A DNA stretch of 19,601 bases from JBBRTJ01 sp038244535 (GCA_038244535.1 JBBRTJ010000070.1:1-19601), one strand, 5' to 3'; positions 9,001 to 15,430 are shown, counted from the stretch's first letter. Notes: generated by a model from the sequence alone, not told the origin. Translations and numbers: made by a program.

Positions 9001-10494
9001 ATCGGTCGTGGTGCCCCAGCGGTAGGCGGCGAACTCGCTGCCAGGTAGCTCCCACACCCGGGTGGCCGACCCCTTGGCGTCGAGGGCGGCGGCCGTCTGG
9101 GGCCACCACGAGGGCAGGTCTTCGGGTCGGCGGAGCCGGGCGTCGACGTACCCGCCGGTCCACTGCGCAGGGAGCTGCACGACGGCCAGCACGATCAGCC
9201 CCACGGCCACCGCGGCTCCCAGCCGGTGACCGCGCAGTGACTCGGGCACGAGGCGCAGCGGTCGGGTCCGCGCCGCCGACCAGGTGGCGGTGGCCTCGAC
9301 GGCCGCGCCGAGCGCCAGCGCGAACGCAAGGAGAACGAGGGGGAGCGCCCTCGTCGAGGACCGCAGCGCGAGCAGGATCGTGGAGCCGGCATCCCCCCGC
9401 TTGACCAGCGCGCCAAACGCCGAGGGGTCGTCGTAGGGATGGGCGCCGACCGCCAGAACGAGCCCGATCACGATCAGCGTCGCCAACCAGACCCGGTAGC
9501 GCCAGCGCAGGCACACCACCGCCAGCACGGCGAGGAGGGCCAGCCCGAGTCCGAGGGCGATGAGCGGCAGGCTGGTCAGGTACGGCGTGGAGGCGCTGTT
9601 CCACCGCCCGGTCACGTCGCCGCCGTAGAAGAGCCAGTAGCCGAGGCCCCGGATCCCCTCGCTGGCCAGGGAGGTGTGCGACACCGCCTCGACCGTCTCG
9701 GAGTAGGCGAGCACGTCGGCGCCGTAGCGGGCCTGCACCGCCAGCGAGGCGATCCACCAGGCCGACACCCCGGCGGCGAGCACTCCCATGCGGGCGGCGG
9801 CGGCGAGCACCCGCCGCACCGGCACCTCTCGCGTGACCCAGGCCGCGCTGGCCAACCAGAGCACCGGCCCGAGCCCGCACAGCACGAGCGCCGTCGCGTT
9901 GATCCCCCCGATGGTGAGCACGGTGAGCGCGAACGCAGCCGGCCATCGCCAGCCTCCTCGGCGGGCCGCCAGCACGGCGAACGCCGTCATCCACCCGAGC
10001 CCCGCCCACGGGGTGAGCAGGGCCGAGGTGCGGTTGACGTACCCGAGCACGTACGGGGAGAGCTGGTAGATCACCGCTGCGGCCAGTGCCGGGGCGCGAC
10101 CGAGGCCGAGCAGGCGAGCCAGTACGAACACCCCCGCGCCGGCCGCCAGGAGCAGGAGCCCGATCCACAGCCGCTGCGCCACCCACACCGGGGCATCGAT
10201 GGCGGCGAACAGCCGGAAGAACGGACCCATCGGCCACAGGTAGCCGATGGTCTGGTGGGTGACCCATCCGCCGTTCTGAGATGGATCCCACAGCGACGAG
10301 GCTCCGGTCAGGAAGCGAGCCGGGTCGAGGTACAGGTACTGCTTGGTGTCAGCGGCTACGACGCCCGGTGCGGTGAGCAGCGGGGGCACGAAGGCGAGGG
10401 TGGCGAGCACGGCCACCGCTCCGGCCGTCAGCCGATGGCCTCGAGTCCCTGCGGCCGCGCCGGCGGGATCAGGGGATGGCGGCAAAGACGCCAT
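6088..10494 (-). CDS. aftD: AftD-like alpha-(1->3)-arabinofuranosyltransferase (DUF3367 type) with discoidin-like domains
   Basis: A 1468-residue protein close in length and architecture to mycobacterial AftD (about 1400 residues), which adds branching arabinofuranose from decaprenyl-phospho-arabinose to arabinogalactan and lipoarabinomannan outside the membrane. The N-terminal half is a GT-C core: first span about 24-43, then the first-loop motif ADTKQYLYLDP with the probable catalytic D49, then many spans to about residue 450. The soluble part carries two F5/8-type-C (discoidin, carbohydrate-binding) modules, at roughly 748-880 (LALDGDPATAWRVGD) and 971-1118 (ALDGNPTTAWTTPFG). An Ala/Pro repeat linker (about 1203-1222) and a C-terminal beta domain (FVLGQGHNAGWRLTLGG) follow, and then further membrane spans near the C-terminus. 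The ATG at 10494 overlaps the upstream PIG-V-like gene by 26 bp; the stop overlaps the GT39 start. The family call is strong. The actual polymer in this organism is unknown, because arabinogalactan is established mainly in mycolate actinobacteria. Confidence 0.9.
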   Translation of the reverse strand: MASLPPSPDPAGAAAGTRGHRLTAGAVAVLATLAFVPPLLTAPGVVAADTKQYLYLDPARFLTGASSLWDPSQNGGWVTHQTIGYLWPMGPFFRLFAAIDAPVWVAQRLWIGLLLLAAGAGVFVLARLLGLGRAPALAAAVIYQLSPYVLGYVNRTSALLTPWAGLGWMTAFAVLAARRGGWRWPAAFALTVLTIGGINATALVLCGLGPVLWLASAAWVTREVPVRRVLAAAARMGVLAAGVSAWWIASLAVQARYGADVLAYSETVEAVSHTSLASEGIRGLGYWLFYGGDVTGRWNSASTPYLTSLPLIALGLGLALLAVLAVVCLRWRYRVWLATLIVIGLVLAVGAHPYDDPSAFGALVKRGDAGSTILLALRSSTRALPLVLLAFALALGAAVEATATWSAARTRPLRLVPESLRGHRLGAAVAVGLIVLAVVQLPAQWTGGYVDARLRRPEDLPSWWPQTAAALDAKGSATRVWELPGSEFAAYRWGTTTDAILPGLMSRPTITRDLLPLGSPATMDLLLAQDDRFQTGIAERTSVAPVARMLGVGDVVVRGDTAFERYRTARPEPTWTFYQDVPGLAAPLPRGPAQINQAAVTMVDEQALSDPTIGTPVPPAATIAVSDPVPIVRMEPAGGAIALAGSGDGVVDAAAVGLVDGHTAIRYAADLTAAERANWSGPLIITDSNRLRARQWRGSQDVVGFTESGVDVSLATDTADHRLPVFPNATIDDQTISLQRGAVVRATSYGEPTAYRPEDRPALALDGDPATAWRVGDRGAVEHERLRVDLPNAISLDHLQLQQAHDFGANRWITRVRITTSAGSTEVNLDASSRSSAGQRIDLAPADVTWIELEVLVTNVGHPVSNFGLSAVGIAELGLGATTVSEVVRTPVALPIVRAGQPLAVVLTRQRVAATNRWRDDDERAIVRQIRLPAAAALAVEATIRLSPRAPDAVLAPLLGRQGGATVVASGSMAGTLTARGWAALDGNPTTAWTTPFGQPVGSSLVVRPAADTTIDHLELQVVADGRHSVPTELTITSGDGQQRIAAVPAIADGPIGTVASLTVAVPALRLGAAGPPATVRISGIRAVTTVDHRYGETTTLPVAIAEMGLGSVRVSPAVDMIDSGCRDDLVRIDGRPVPVRVTGTTAHALAGQALTVSTCDPGAGPATVSLTAGDHRIESAAGLVTGFDVDRLVLRSPSWPGSATAAPATAAPATAAPAAAAVHVTGDGRTRVSGSVTGLATATAPAWFVLGQGHNAGWRLTLGGRDLGAPEVIDGGSNGWLVSAETMGVATGAAANGEVPFTLTWTPQRLIDWTLRASALAVLACLVLLVLGGRREQVLLTSAAAPVFGLGVAGAEARAAKTRVGLTIAVSTALLAVLVIGPLWGLVALTVTVPAALHRRGRLVPGAVAVVLVASAALYYLARTWRSHPSPGFGWTEGYESAHRPVLLAVVLVGAHVALHHRRDEQR
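6830..6885 (-). repeat. 15-bp tandem repeat in aftD encoding an Ala/Thr/Pro linker
   Basis: On the + strand the unit GCGGCGGTGGCTGGC occurs perfectly at 6845-6859 and 6860-6874, continues for 11 bases at 6875-6885, and is preceded by a degenerate copy at 6830-6844 (12 of 15 matching). It encodes an in-frame ATAAP pentapeptide series in the linker before the C-terminal beta domain of the AftD-like protein. Copy-number change would keep the frame. Confidence 0.85.
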
Positions 10495-11767
10495 ACAGCC
10501 CGGTGACCGTCACGAGACCGGCGGCGCAGGTCGCCAGCACCAGTCCCCAGGCCTCGTCGTGCTCCTCGGGCCAGAACGCGGCCGTGGCGATGAGAAGGGG
10601 GAAGGCGGTGAGCAGGAAGCGAGGCCGGGCCGTCACGGTGGCCGGCAGCAGCATCAGGCCCACGACGACGACCGAGTACGCCACGAGCGGTGCGGGCAGC
10701 TTCACCCTGAGGAGCACCCAGAACCCGAACAGGGTGGCCGCAACGCAGAGGGCGGTGACCGCGTTCACCGCGCTCTCAAAGGGGTGCACGGTGAACAGTG
10801 CGATGTCGCGCAGCGCGGTGAAGCCGAAGCTGGCCCCCTCGTTCCACGCCTCCTGCTGCACCCGGAACCACACGAAGGCCTCACCCGTGCGCTGCCACAG
10901 ATACACCTGAAAGGCGATGAAGCCGATCGGCGACAGCGCCGGCGCGACGAGGGCCGACCACTCGCGTCGTTGGCGGATGGCGATGAAGGCCGTCACGGCA
11001 CAGGCGGCGACGAGTGCAAGGGCGTTGGGCCGGCTGGCGGTGGCGACCGCGGCCACGATCCCCGCCAGGAGCCACTGACGGCGCACCAACGCCAGCAGGC
11101 AGGCGCAGGCCAGCACCAGCATCAAGGCCTCGGCGTAGGCGAACGACAGCACGAACGCGCCGGGGAACAGCGCGGTGAGCACCATGGCGCGGCGAGCGAC
11201 GCGGACCGAGAAGACCTCACGGGCCAGCGCTCCGACGAGGAGGATGAACGCGACCCCGAGCATGGCGTTGAGGACGAGCGCGGCCATCGAGTCGCCCCCG
11301 GGCAGGACGAGATCGACGGCTCGCACGAGCATCGGGTAGAGGGGGAAGAACGCGGCGCGGGCTTCAGGCTGGAAGTACGTGATGTTCGGCGGCACCGACG
11401 TCGGGTAGCCGTTGCGCACGATGGAGAGGTACCAGAGGCCGTCCCAGCTCGTGAGCATGTCGATGAGCGGGCGAACCGCAGAGGTCGGCTTCGGCTTGGT
11501 CGATGCCGCCACGATGGCTCCCGCGGCCAGCACCATGGAGCGCGACAGCACGTAGGCGACGAGCCCATAGGCCTGCGCCACCCGCCATGATCGATCCGGC
11601 TGGTGAACCACGCCGTCGAGGCTGGTCGGAGTCGTCGTCGTCGTGGTTTCGGTGGCCAGTACGCGCTGAAGCTTCACCGAAACAGCGGGCTCGGCCGAGC
11701 GGGATGAGGGGACGGGCCGAGCACGGCGCGGGAACGTACCACCGGCACCTCCCGGGCTTGACGACAC
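10469..11767 (-). CDS. PIG-V-like membrane mannosyltransferase (GT-C)
   Basis: A 432-residue (from the first start) multi-span protein resembling the GPI mannosyltransferase 2/PIG-V family, whose bacterial members are presumed to transfer mannose or another hexose from a polyprenyl-phosphate donor. The key motif is SWDGLWYLSIVRNGYP (107-122), with the conserved W-D pair, followed by AFFPLYPMLVRA (139-150) in the first external loop and about eight later hydrophobic segments. The first 60 residues are disordered, with a run of six Thr (41-46). The GTG at 11767 is only one candidate start; a GTG at codon 31 (SVKLQRV) would still keep the whole membrane domain. It lies 38 bp downstream of the DNA glycosylase stop and overlaps aftD by 26 bp, so it leads the GT-C operon. 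Family fairly sure, start uncertain, substrate inferred. Confidence 0.82.
   Translation of the reverse strand: MSSSPGGAGGTFPRRARPVPSSRSAEPAVSVKLQRVLATETTTTTTPTSLDGVVHQPDRSWRVAQAYGLVAYVLSRSMVLAAGAIVAASTKPKPTSAVRPLIDMLTSWDGLWYLSIVRNGYPTSVPPNITYFQPEARAAFFPLYPMLVRAVDLVLPGGDSMAALVLNAMLGVAFILLVGALAREVFSVRVARRAMVLTALFPGAFVLSFAYAEALMLVLACACLLALVRRQWLLAGIVAAVATASRPNALALVAACAVTAFIAIRQRREWSALVAPALSPIGFIAFQVYLWQRTGEAFVWFRVQQEAWNEGASFGFTALRDIALFTVHPFESAVNAVTALCVAATLFGFWVLLRVKLPAPLVAYSVVVVGLMLLPATVTARPRFLLTAFPLLIATAAFWPEEHDEAWGLVLATCAAGLVTVTGLYGVFAAIP
11646..11683 (-). repeat. Inverted repeat near the 5' end of the PIG-V-like gene
   Basis: Perfect 9-bp arms GTTTCGGTG (11646-11654) and CACCGAAAC (11675-11683) enclose 20 bases. 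In the mRNA this could form a hairpin whose 5' stem contains the alternative GTG start codon (codon 31). Seen directly; any effect on translation is inference. Confidence 0.45.
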
Positions 11768-11806
11768 CCCGATGACGCTGTGCTCACCTCGTACCGAAGC
11801 GCGGCG

Positions 11807-12712
11807 TCACCAGCGAGCGATGGGGTTGATGCGCCGGCGAGGCCCTCGGGCCGGGGCGCGGGCGCCGGCGGCCAGGAGCAGCCGGATGGTGCGCCCGCGA
11901 TGGGGAGCGAAGGGGGCGAGCAGGTCGAGCATCTCGTCGTCGGTGCCGCGCGGCCGCCCCGTCAGCGCGTGAACGACGACGTTCTTCAGGTGGAAGTCGC
12001 CCACGGCCACAGCGTCGGCATCACCCCAGGCGCGACCCGCCACCTCGGCCACCGTCCACGGGCCGATGCCCGGCACCGCTAGCAACCGGCCGCGGGCCTC
12101 GGCCACGGGCAACGACGATGCCTCCTCCAGCCGGCGGGCCAGGCGACAGGCGGCCACGATGGTCTCGGCCCGATGGCGCTCGATGCCGTGAGGGTGGAAC
12201 CACCACGACGGCTGCTGGGCCAGCCAGGCGGGGTCCGGCGGCAGCAGGAGCGGACGTTTGGAGCCGGCCGGGACGGGGCCGGGCGCCGGATCGTCCTGGG
12301 TCCAGCACAGCGACCGCCACGACCGCAGGTCCTCGACGGCGGTGACGCGCTGGCCAAGGATCGCGGCGATGAGTGCCGGCATGACCGTGGCCGAGCGTCC
12401 GACGCGCAGCCCAGGGTGACGACGCCACGCATCGCGCACCACCGGGTGCTGCGGGTCGAACCCGCCGGGAGCATCGTGTTCGCCGAGCAGATCGGGCACG
12501 TGCTCGAGCAGCCATGCCGCACCGGGTCCCCAGGCCTCGGCCCGGATCTCGTCGCCGACTCGCTCCAGGTGCACGGTGCCGGGACCGTCGGCCGTGCGGG
12601 TGGCCCTCCACAGTTCGGAGGTGCTCAGCCGGGTCGTGGGGTCGCCCGAGCCGTGGCGGTGGACGCCCAGGGTCCGGCGGAAGTCCAGCGGCCGGTCGAG
12701 GACGATGCGCAC
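11807..12712 (-). CDS. alkA: AlkA-type DNA-3-methyladenine glycosylase II (HhH-GPD)
   Basis: A base-excision repair enzyme that would remove alkylated purines by cleaving the N-glycosidic bond. From the start used here it has 301 residues. The HhH-GPD core is clear: LIAAILGQRVTAVED (114-128), the helix-hairpin-helix VPGIGPWTVAEVAGRAWG (213-230), and the catalytic aspartate D239 in AVGDFHLKN, equivalent to D238 of E. coli AlkA. The N-terminal about 100 residues match the AlkA N-domain only loosely. An open frame extends to 12904 inside trpS, but those extra 64 codons are low-complexity Pro/Arg/Gly. I chose the GTG at 12712 because conserved-looking sequence begins there and a TACCGT -10 box sits 7 nt upstream, fitting a leaderless start. 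Its place between trpS and the GT-C operon looks coincidental. Confidence 0.85.
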   Translation of the reverse strand: MRIVLDRPLDFRRTLGVHRHGSGDPTTRLSTSELWRATRTADGPGTVHLERVGDEIRAEAWGPGAAWLLEHVPDLLGEHDAPGGFDPQHPVVRDAWRRHPGLRVGRSATVMPALIAAILGQRVTAVEDLRSWRSLCWTQDDPAPGPVPAGSKRPLLLPPDPAWLAQQPSWWFHPHGIERHRAETIVAACRLARRLEEASSLPVAEARGRLLAVPGIGPWTVAEVAGRAWGDADAVAVGDFHLKNVVVHALTGRPRGTDDEMLDLLAPFAPHRGRTIRLLLAAGARAPARGPRRRINPIARW

Positions 12713-12719
12713 GACGACG

Positions 12720-12725
12720 ACGGTA
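12720..12725 (-). promoter_or_regulatory. Candidate -10 box for leaderless alkA
   Basis: On the - strand TACCGT (12725-12720) matches TANNNT and ends 7 nt before the GTG at 12712. That spacing would put the transcript start at or next to the start codon. No clear -35 element is visible. It also supports the start chosen for the glycosylase. Confidence 0.4.
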
Positions 12726-12812
12726 CGCCCGCCGCCGCCGAGCCGATCGACCCAACGCGGTGGCCAGCCAACCGGGCGTCCCGAGCCGGAGCGATCGGGC
12801 GGCGAGTTCGGG

Positions 12813-12827
12813 CCGGCGGCCCGCCGG
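12813..12827 (-). terminator. GC-rich hairpin just after trpS
   Basis: CCGGCGG (12813-12819) and CCGCCGG (12821-12827) are perfect complements around a single base, realistically a 5-bp stem with a 5-base loop. The hairpin begins 3 nt after the trpS stop (12831-12833) in the trpS transcript. There is no U-tract, so it is at best a non-canonical terminator or an mRNA 3' end stabiliser. Confidence 0.3.
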
Positions 12828-12830
12828 AGG

Positions 12831-13817
12831 TCAGGCCGGAAGCAGGCCGATGTTGGCGTAGGCCCGGGCCAAGGTGGTCGAGGCCACCGCACGGGCCTTG
12901 GCATCGCCCATCCGCACGAGCCGCGCCACCTCGCCCGGATCGGCGGCCAGCTCGCGGTAGCGAGCCTGGATCGGGCCGAGCAGCTCGACGACGGCCTGGC
13001 CGGTAGCCGTCTTCAGGTCGCCGTAGCGGCTGTAGTGCTCGGCCTCGACCTGGGGCGTGGTGGCATGGCAGGCGGCCAGGATCTCGAGGAGGTTTGACAC
13101 GCCGGGCTTGGCGGCGACGTCGTAGCGGACCTCGCCGTCGGAGTCGGTGACGGCCCGCTTGAACTTGTGCTCGATCACGGCGGGCTCGTCGAGCAGGTAG
13201 ATGATCCCGGCCTCGGACGACGCCGACTTCGACATCTTCGAGGTGGGGTCCTGGAGGTCCATGACCCGGGCGCCGGCCCTGGGGATGGCGGCCTTGGGCA
13301 CCACGAACGTCGTGCCGTATCGGCCGTTGAAGCGCTCGGCGATGTCACGGGTGATCTCGACGTGCTGGCGCTGGTCGTCGCCGACCGGGACCTCGTCGGT
13401 GTCGTACAGCAGGATGTCGGCCGCCTGCAGCGCGGGGTAGGTGAGCAGCGCGGCCGAGATGAACCCCGTTCCCTGCTTGCCTGCCTTGTCCTTGAACTGG
13501 GTCATGCGCTGCAGCTCGCCGACTGACACCGTGCACTCCATCAGCCAGGTCAGCTGGGCGTGCTCGGTCACGTGGCTCTGGACGAACACGGTGGCGACAT
13601 CCGGGTCGAGGCCGACGGCGAAGAGCATCGTGGCCAGCTCGAGCGTGGTCCGCGCCACCTCACCGGGGGCCTTGGGGATGGTGAGCGCGTGCAGGTCGAC
13701 GATGCCGTGGAAGGCATCGCACTCACGCTGGCCCCTCACCCAGTTGGCCAGCGCCCCCAGGTGGTTGCCGAGGTGGACGGCGCCAGTGGGCTGGATGCAG
13801 GACAGGACTCGGGTCAT
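12831..13817 (-). CDS. trpS: Tryptophanyl-tRNA synthetase
   Basis: Class I aminoacyl-tRNA synthetase that charges tRNA(Trp) with tryptophan in the cytoplasm. The 328-residue length is normal for bacterial TrpS. It opens with the family N-terminus VLSCIQPTGAVHLGNHLGAL (4-23), which contains the HIGH-equivalent HLGN. The tryptophan pocket region GELQRMTQFKDK is at 100-111, DILLYDTDEVPVGDDQRQHVE spans 134-154, and the ATP-binding KMSKS loop is at 194-198. ATG at 13817. It diverges from scpA across only 39 bp, too short for a T-box or a trp leader. A TAGCCT -10 box lies 9 nt before the ATG, suggesting a very short or absent leader. All expected motifs are present; identification is certain. Confidence 0.97.
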   Translation of the reverse strand: MTRVLSCIQPTGAVHLGNHLGALANWVRGQRECDAFHGIVDLHALTIPKAPGEVARTTLELATMLFAVGLDPDVATVFVQSHVTEHAQLTWLMECTVSVGELQRMTQFKDKAGKQGTGFISAALLTYPALQAADILLYDTDEVPVGDDQRQHVEITRDIAERFNGRYGTTFVVPKAAIPRAGARVMDLQDPTSKMSKSASSEAGIIYLLDEPAVIEHKFKRAVTDSDGEVRYDVAAKPGVSNLLEILAACHATTPQVEAEHYSRYGDLKTATGQAVVELLGPIQARYRELAADPGEVARLVRMGDAKARAVASTTLARAYANIGLLPA

Positions 13818-13826
13818 GGCCGGGGC

Positions 13827-13832
13827 AGGCTA
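13827..13832 (-). promoter_or_regulatory. Candidate -10 box for trpS
   Basis: TAGCCT on the - strand (13832-13827) matches TANNNT and ends 9 nt before the trpS ATG at 13817, which predicts a leader of 0-2 nt. There is no recognisable -35 hexamer; the place where one would sit overlaps the region just before the scpA start. Confidence 0.42.
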
Positions 13833-13843
13833 GTTGGGGCCGG

Positions 13844-13849
13844 TAGGGT
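13844..13849 (+). promoter_or_regulatory. Candidate -10 box for leaderless scpA
   Basis: TAGGGT ends 7 nt before the scpA GTG at 13857 and no Shine-Dalgarno sequence is present, the pattern known for leaderless actinobacterial mRNAs. No -35 is evident. It would drive the whole scpA-to-cmk operon. Confidence 0.42.
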
Positions 13850-13856
13850 CGCCGCC

Positions 13857-14684
13857 GTGGGTTACGAGGTCTCCACCCCGGTGTTCGAGGGGCCGTTCGA
13901 CCTGTTGCTGCACCTGATCATGCGCGAGCAGGTCGACCTCTACGAGGTGTCGTTGTCGTCGATCATCGACGCCTACCTGGCGTACCTGGGCCGGCTCGAG
14001 GGTCTCGATCTCGACGTCACCACCGAGTTCCTCCTCATCGCGGCCACCCTGGTCGAGCTGAAGGTTCGCCGTCTGCTGCCGGGGCGCGACGACGTGTCGC
14101 TCGACGACGAAGTCGCCCTGTGGGAAGAGCGCGACCTTCTGTTGGCTCGACTCCTCGAGTGCAAGACGTTCAAGGACGTCTCGATGGTCCTGGCTGCCCT
14201 GGCCGAGGGCGCCGCTCGCTCGGTGCCCCGCCTCGCCGGGCTCGACGATCGCTTCGTCGGCCTCCAGCCCGACCTGCTGGCCGGCGTCACCGGCGAGCGC
14301 CTCCGGGCGGCGTACCTGCGGGCCACCGCCCCCAAGCCAAAGCCTCGGATCGACCTCGACCACGTCGCCCCGGTGCGCGCCTCCGTGGCCGACGCCGTGG
14401 CCGTGCTGATCGACGAGCTCCCGCGTCTTGGGCGAGCGACCTTCCGGCGGCTCACGGTTGGCATCGACGAGCGCCTCGAGGTCATCGTGCGCTTCCTGGC
14501 CGTGCTCGAGCTGTACAAGCGAGGGGTCATCGACCTCGGCCAGGCCTCGACGTTCGGCGAGATCGAGGTCGTGTGGCTCGGGTTCGAGGCGGCCGAGGCC
14601 GAGATGGCCGACTGGGATGCCGGCGAGGCCGACCTGCGGCCCGAGGGGCGCCGGCTCGTCACCGTCGACGCCTACGAAGGGTGA
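13857..14684 (+). CDS. scpA: Segregation and condensation protein A (kleisin)
   Basis: The kleisin subunit that bridges SMC heads and binds ScpB in the bacterial condensin complex. It has 275 residues. The N-terminal SMC-binding region opens with the diagnostic VFEGPFDLLLHLIMREQVDLYEVSL, split here as VFEGPFDLLLHLI (9-21) and VDLYEVSLSSI (26-36); TEFLLIAATLVELKVRRLLP (57-76) follows. The C-terminal winged-helix segment ends with VRFLAVLELYKRGVIDLGQ and FGEIEVVW, which would contact SMC. The open frame runs back into the divergent trpS gene, but homology begins at GTG 13857, which also has a -10 box 7 nt upstream. The stop overlaps the scpB start as GTGA (14681-14684). Pairing with scpB is the usual arrangement. 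Confidence 0.95.
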   Translation: MGYEVSTPVFEGPFDLLLHLIMREQVDLYEVSLSSIIDAYLAYLGRLEGLDLDVTTEFLLIAATLVELKVRRLLPGRDDVSLDDEVALWEERDLLLARLLECKTFKDVSMVLAALAEGAARSVPRLAGLDDRFVGLQPDLLAGVTGERLRAAYLRATAPKPKPRIDLDHVAPVRASVADAVAVLIDELPRLGRATFRRLTVGIDERLEVIVRFLAVLELYKRGVIDLGQASTFGEIEVVWLGFEAAEAEMADWDAGEADLRPEGRRLVTVDAYEG

Positions 14685-15430
14685 GCACCGTCGACGAGCC
14701 CGAGCTTGACGGGGGCGAGCTTGACGGGGGCGAGCTTGACGGGGGCGAGCTTGACGGGGGCGAGCTTGACCGGGCCATCGAGGCGATCGTGCTGGTGGCC
14801 GTCGACCCCGTCGAGCCGGGGCTGTTGGCCCAACTGCTCGAGATCAGCGTCGCCGACGTCGAGCAGCGCTGCGCCGCCCTGGCCGAGGGCTACGACGAGG
14901 CCGGTCACGGCTTCCAGCTCGTGCGGGTGGCCGGGGGCTACCGGTACCAGACCCACCCCTCGGAGGCCGCCTACGTCGAGCGCTACGTGCTCGAAGGCCA
15001 GACGCCACGGCTGTCGGCCGCCGCCCTCGAGACCCTGGCCATCGTCGCCTACCAGCAGCCCATCAGCCGCGCCCAGATCGCCTCGATCCGCGGCGTCGAC
15101 CCCGATGCCGTGCTGCGCACGTTGCAGGGTCGGGGCTACGTCGACCAAGTCGGCCGCGATCCCGGGCCGGGCCAGGCCGTGCTGTGGGGCACCACCACGT
15201 TGTTCCTCGACAAGCTCGGCCTCGACTCGGTGGCCGACCTCCCGCCGCTGGCCGCCTTCGTGCCCGGCGCCGAGGTGGTCGAGGCCTTCGAGCACAGCCT
15301 CCGAGGCGATCTCGGCGCGAAGGCCATGCTCGGCGCGAACACTGATCGAAGCGATGACGATTCGCGCCGAGAAGGCCGGTCGTCCAGCCCGCTGACCGGC
15401 TCGACGGGCGACCCGGACGCCAATGGCTGA
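14681..15430 (+). CDS. scpB: Segregation and condensation protein B
   Basis: The ScpB partner of ScpA in the SMC-ScpAB complex: two winged-helix domains that dimerise and bind the ScpA middle region. The 249-residue protein starts at GTG 14681, overlapping the scpA stop. The family core is clear: IEAIVLVAVDPVEPGLLAQLL, HGFQLVRVAGGYRYQTHP and RLSAAALETLAIVAYQQPISR, followed by IRGVDPDAVLRTL and GYVDQVGRDPGPGQAVLWGTTTLFLD written here in part (LWGTTTLFLDKLGL). Unusually, the N-terminus before the core is an in-frame ELDGG repeat encoded by a 15-bp tandem array. The last 40 or so residues after the core are polar and disordered and contain an inverted repeat. The 3' end overlaps rluB by 8 bp. 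Confidence 0.94.
   Translation: MSTVDEPELDGGELDGGELDGGELDGGELDRAIEAIVLVAVDPVEPGLLAQLLEISVADVEQRCAALAEGYDEAGHGFQLVRVAGGYRYQTHPSEAAYVERYVLEGQTPRLSAAALETLAIVAYQQPISRAQIASIRGVDPDAVLRTLQGRGYVDQVGRDPGPGQAVLWGTTTLFLDKLGLDSVADLPPLAAFVPGAEVVEAFEHSLRGDLGAKAMLGANTDRSDDDSRREGRSSSPLTGSTGDPDANG
14702..14776 (+). repeat. 15-bp tandem repeat at the 5' end of scpB
   Basis: The unit GAGCTTGACGGGGGC is repeated perfectly four times (14702-14716, 14717-14731, 14732-14746, 14747-14761), and a fifth copy (14762-14776) diverges in its last bases. It encodes ELDGG pentapeptides near the ScpB N-terminus. Base-perfect identity, including the CTT leucine codon that is scarce in this GC-rich sequence, indicates recent slippage or array homogenisation. 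Changes in copy number keep the reading frame. Confidence 0.95.
15310..15372 (+). repeat. Repeated and inverted CTCGGCGCGAA motif in the scpB 3' end
   Basis: CTCGGCGCGAA occurs at 15311-15321 and again at 15329-15339. Its perfect complement TTCGCGCCGAG is at 15361-15371. The second copy and the inverted copy can form an 11-bp stem around 21 bases; the first copy can pair over 12 bp (15310-15321 with 15361-15372). It lies in the disordered C-terminal coding region of scpB, about 50 bases upstream of the rluB start. Confidence 0.6.

Noticed and set aside
9439..11590. Long + strand open frames opposite aftD and the PIG-V-like gene (9439-10506 and 10343-11590)
   Set aside because: The - strand proteins have clear GT-C motifs and membrane spans, while the + readings are hydrophilic low-complexity sequence.
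13560..13856. Upstream extension of scpA into the divergent trpS gene
   Set aside because: The extra residues are antisense to trpS, and ScpA homology begins right after GTG 13857.
13818..13856. A T-box or tryptophan-leader attenuator upstream of trpS
   Set aside because: The gap to scpA is only 39 bp and shows no leader peptide with Trp codons or specifier stem.
14706..15395. Alternative + frame starting with repeated TGASL units
   Set aside because: It reads the scpB tandem repeat in another frame and then becomes Pro/Ser/Arg low-complexity; scpB is the real product.
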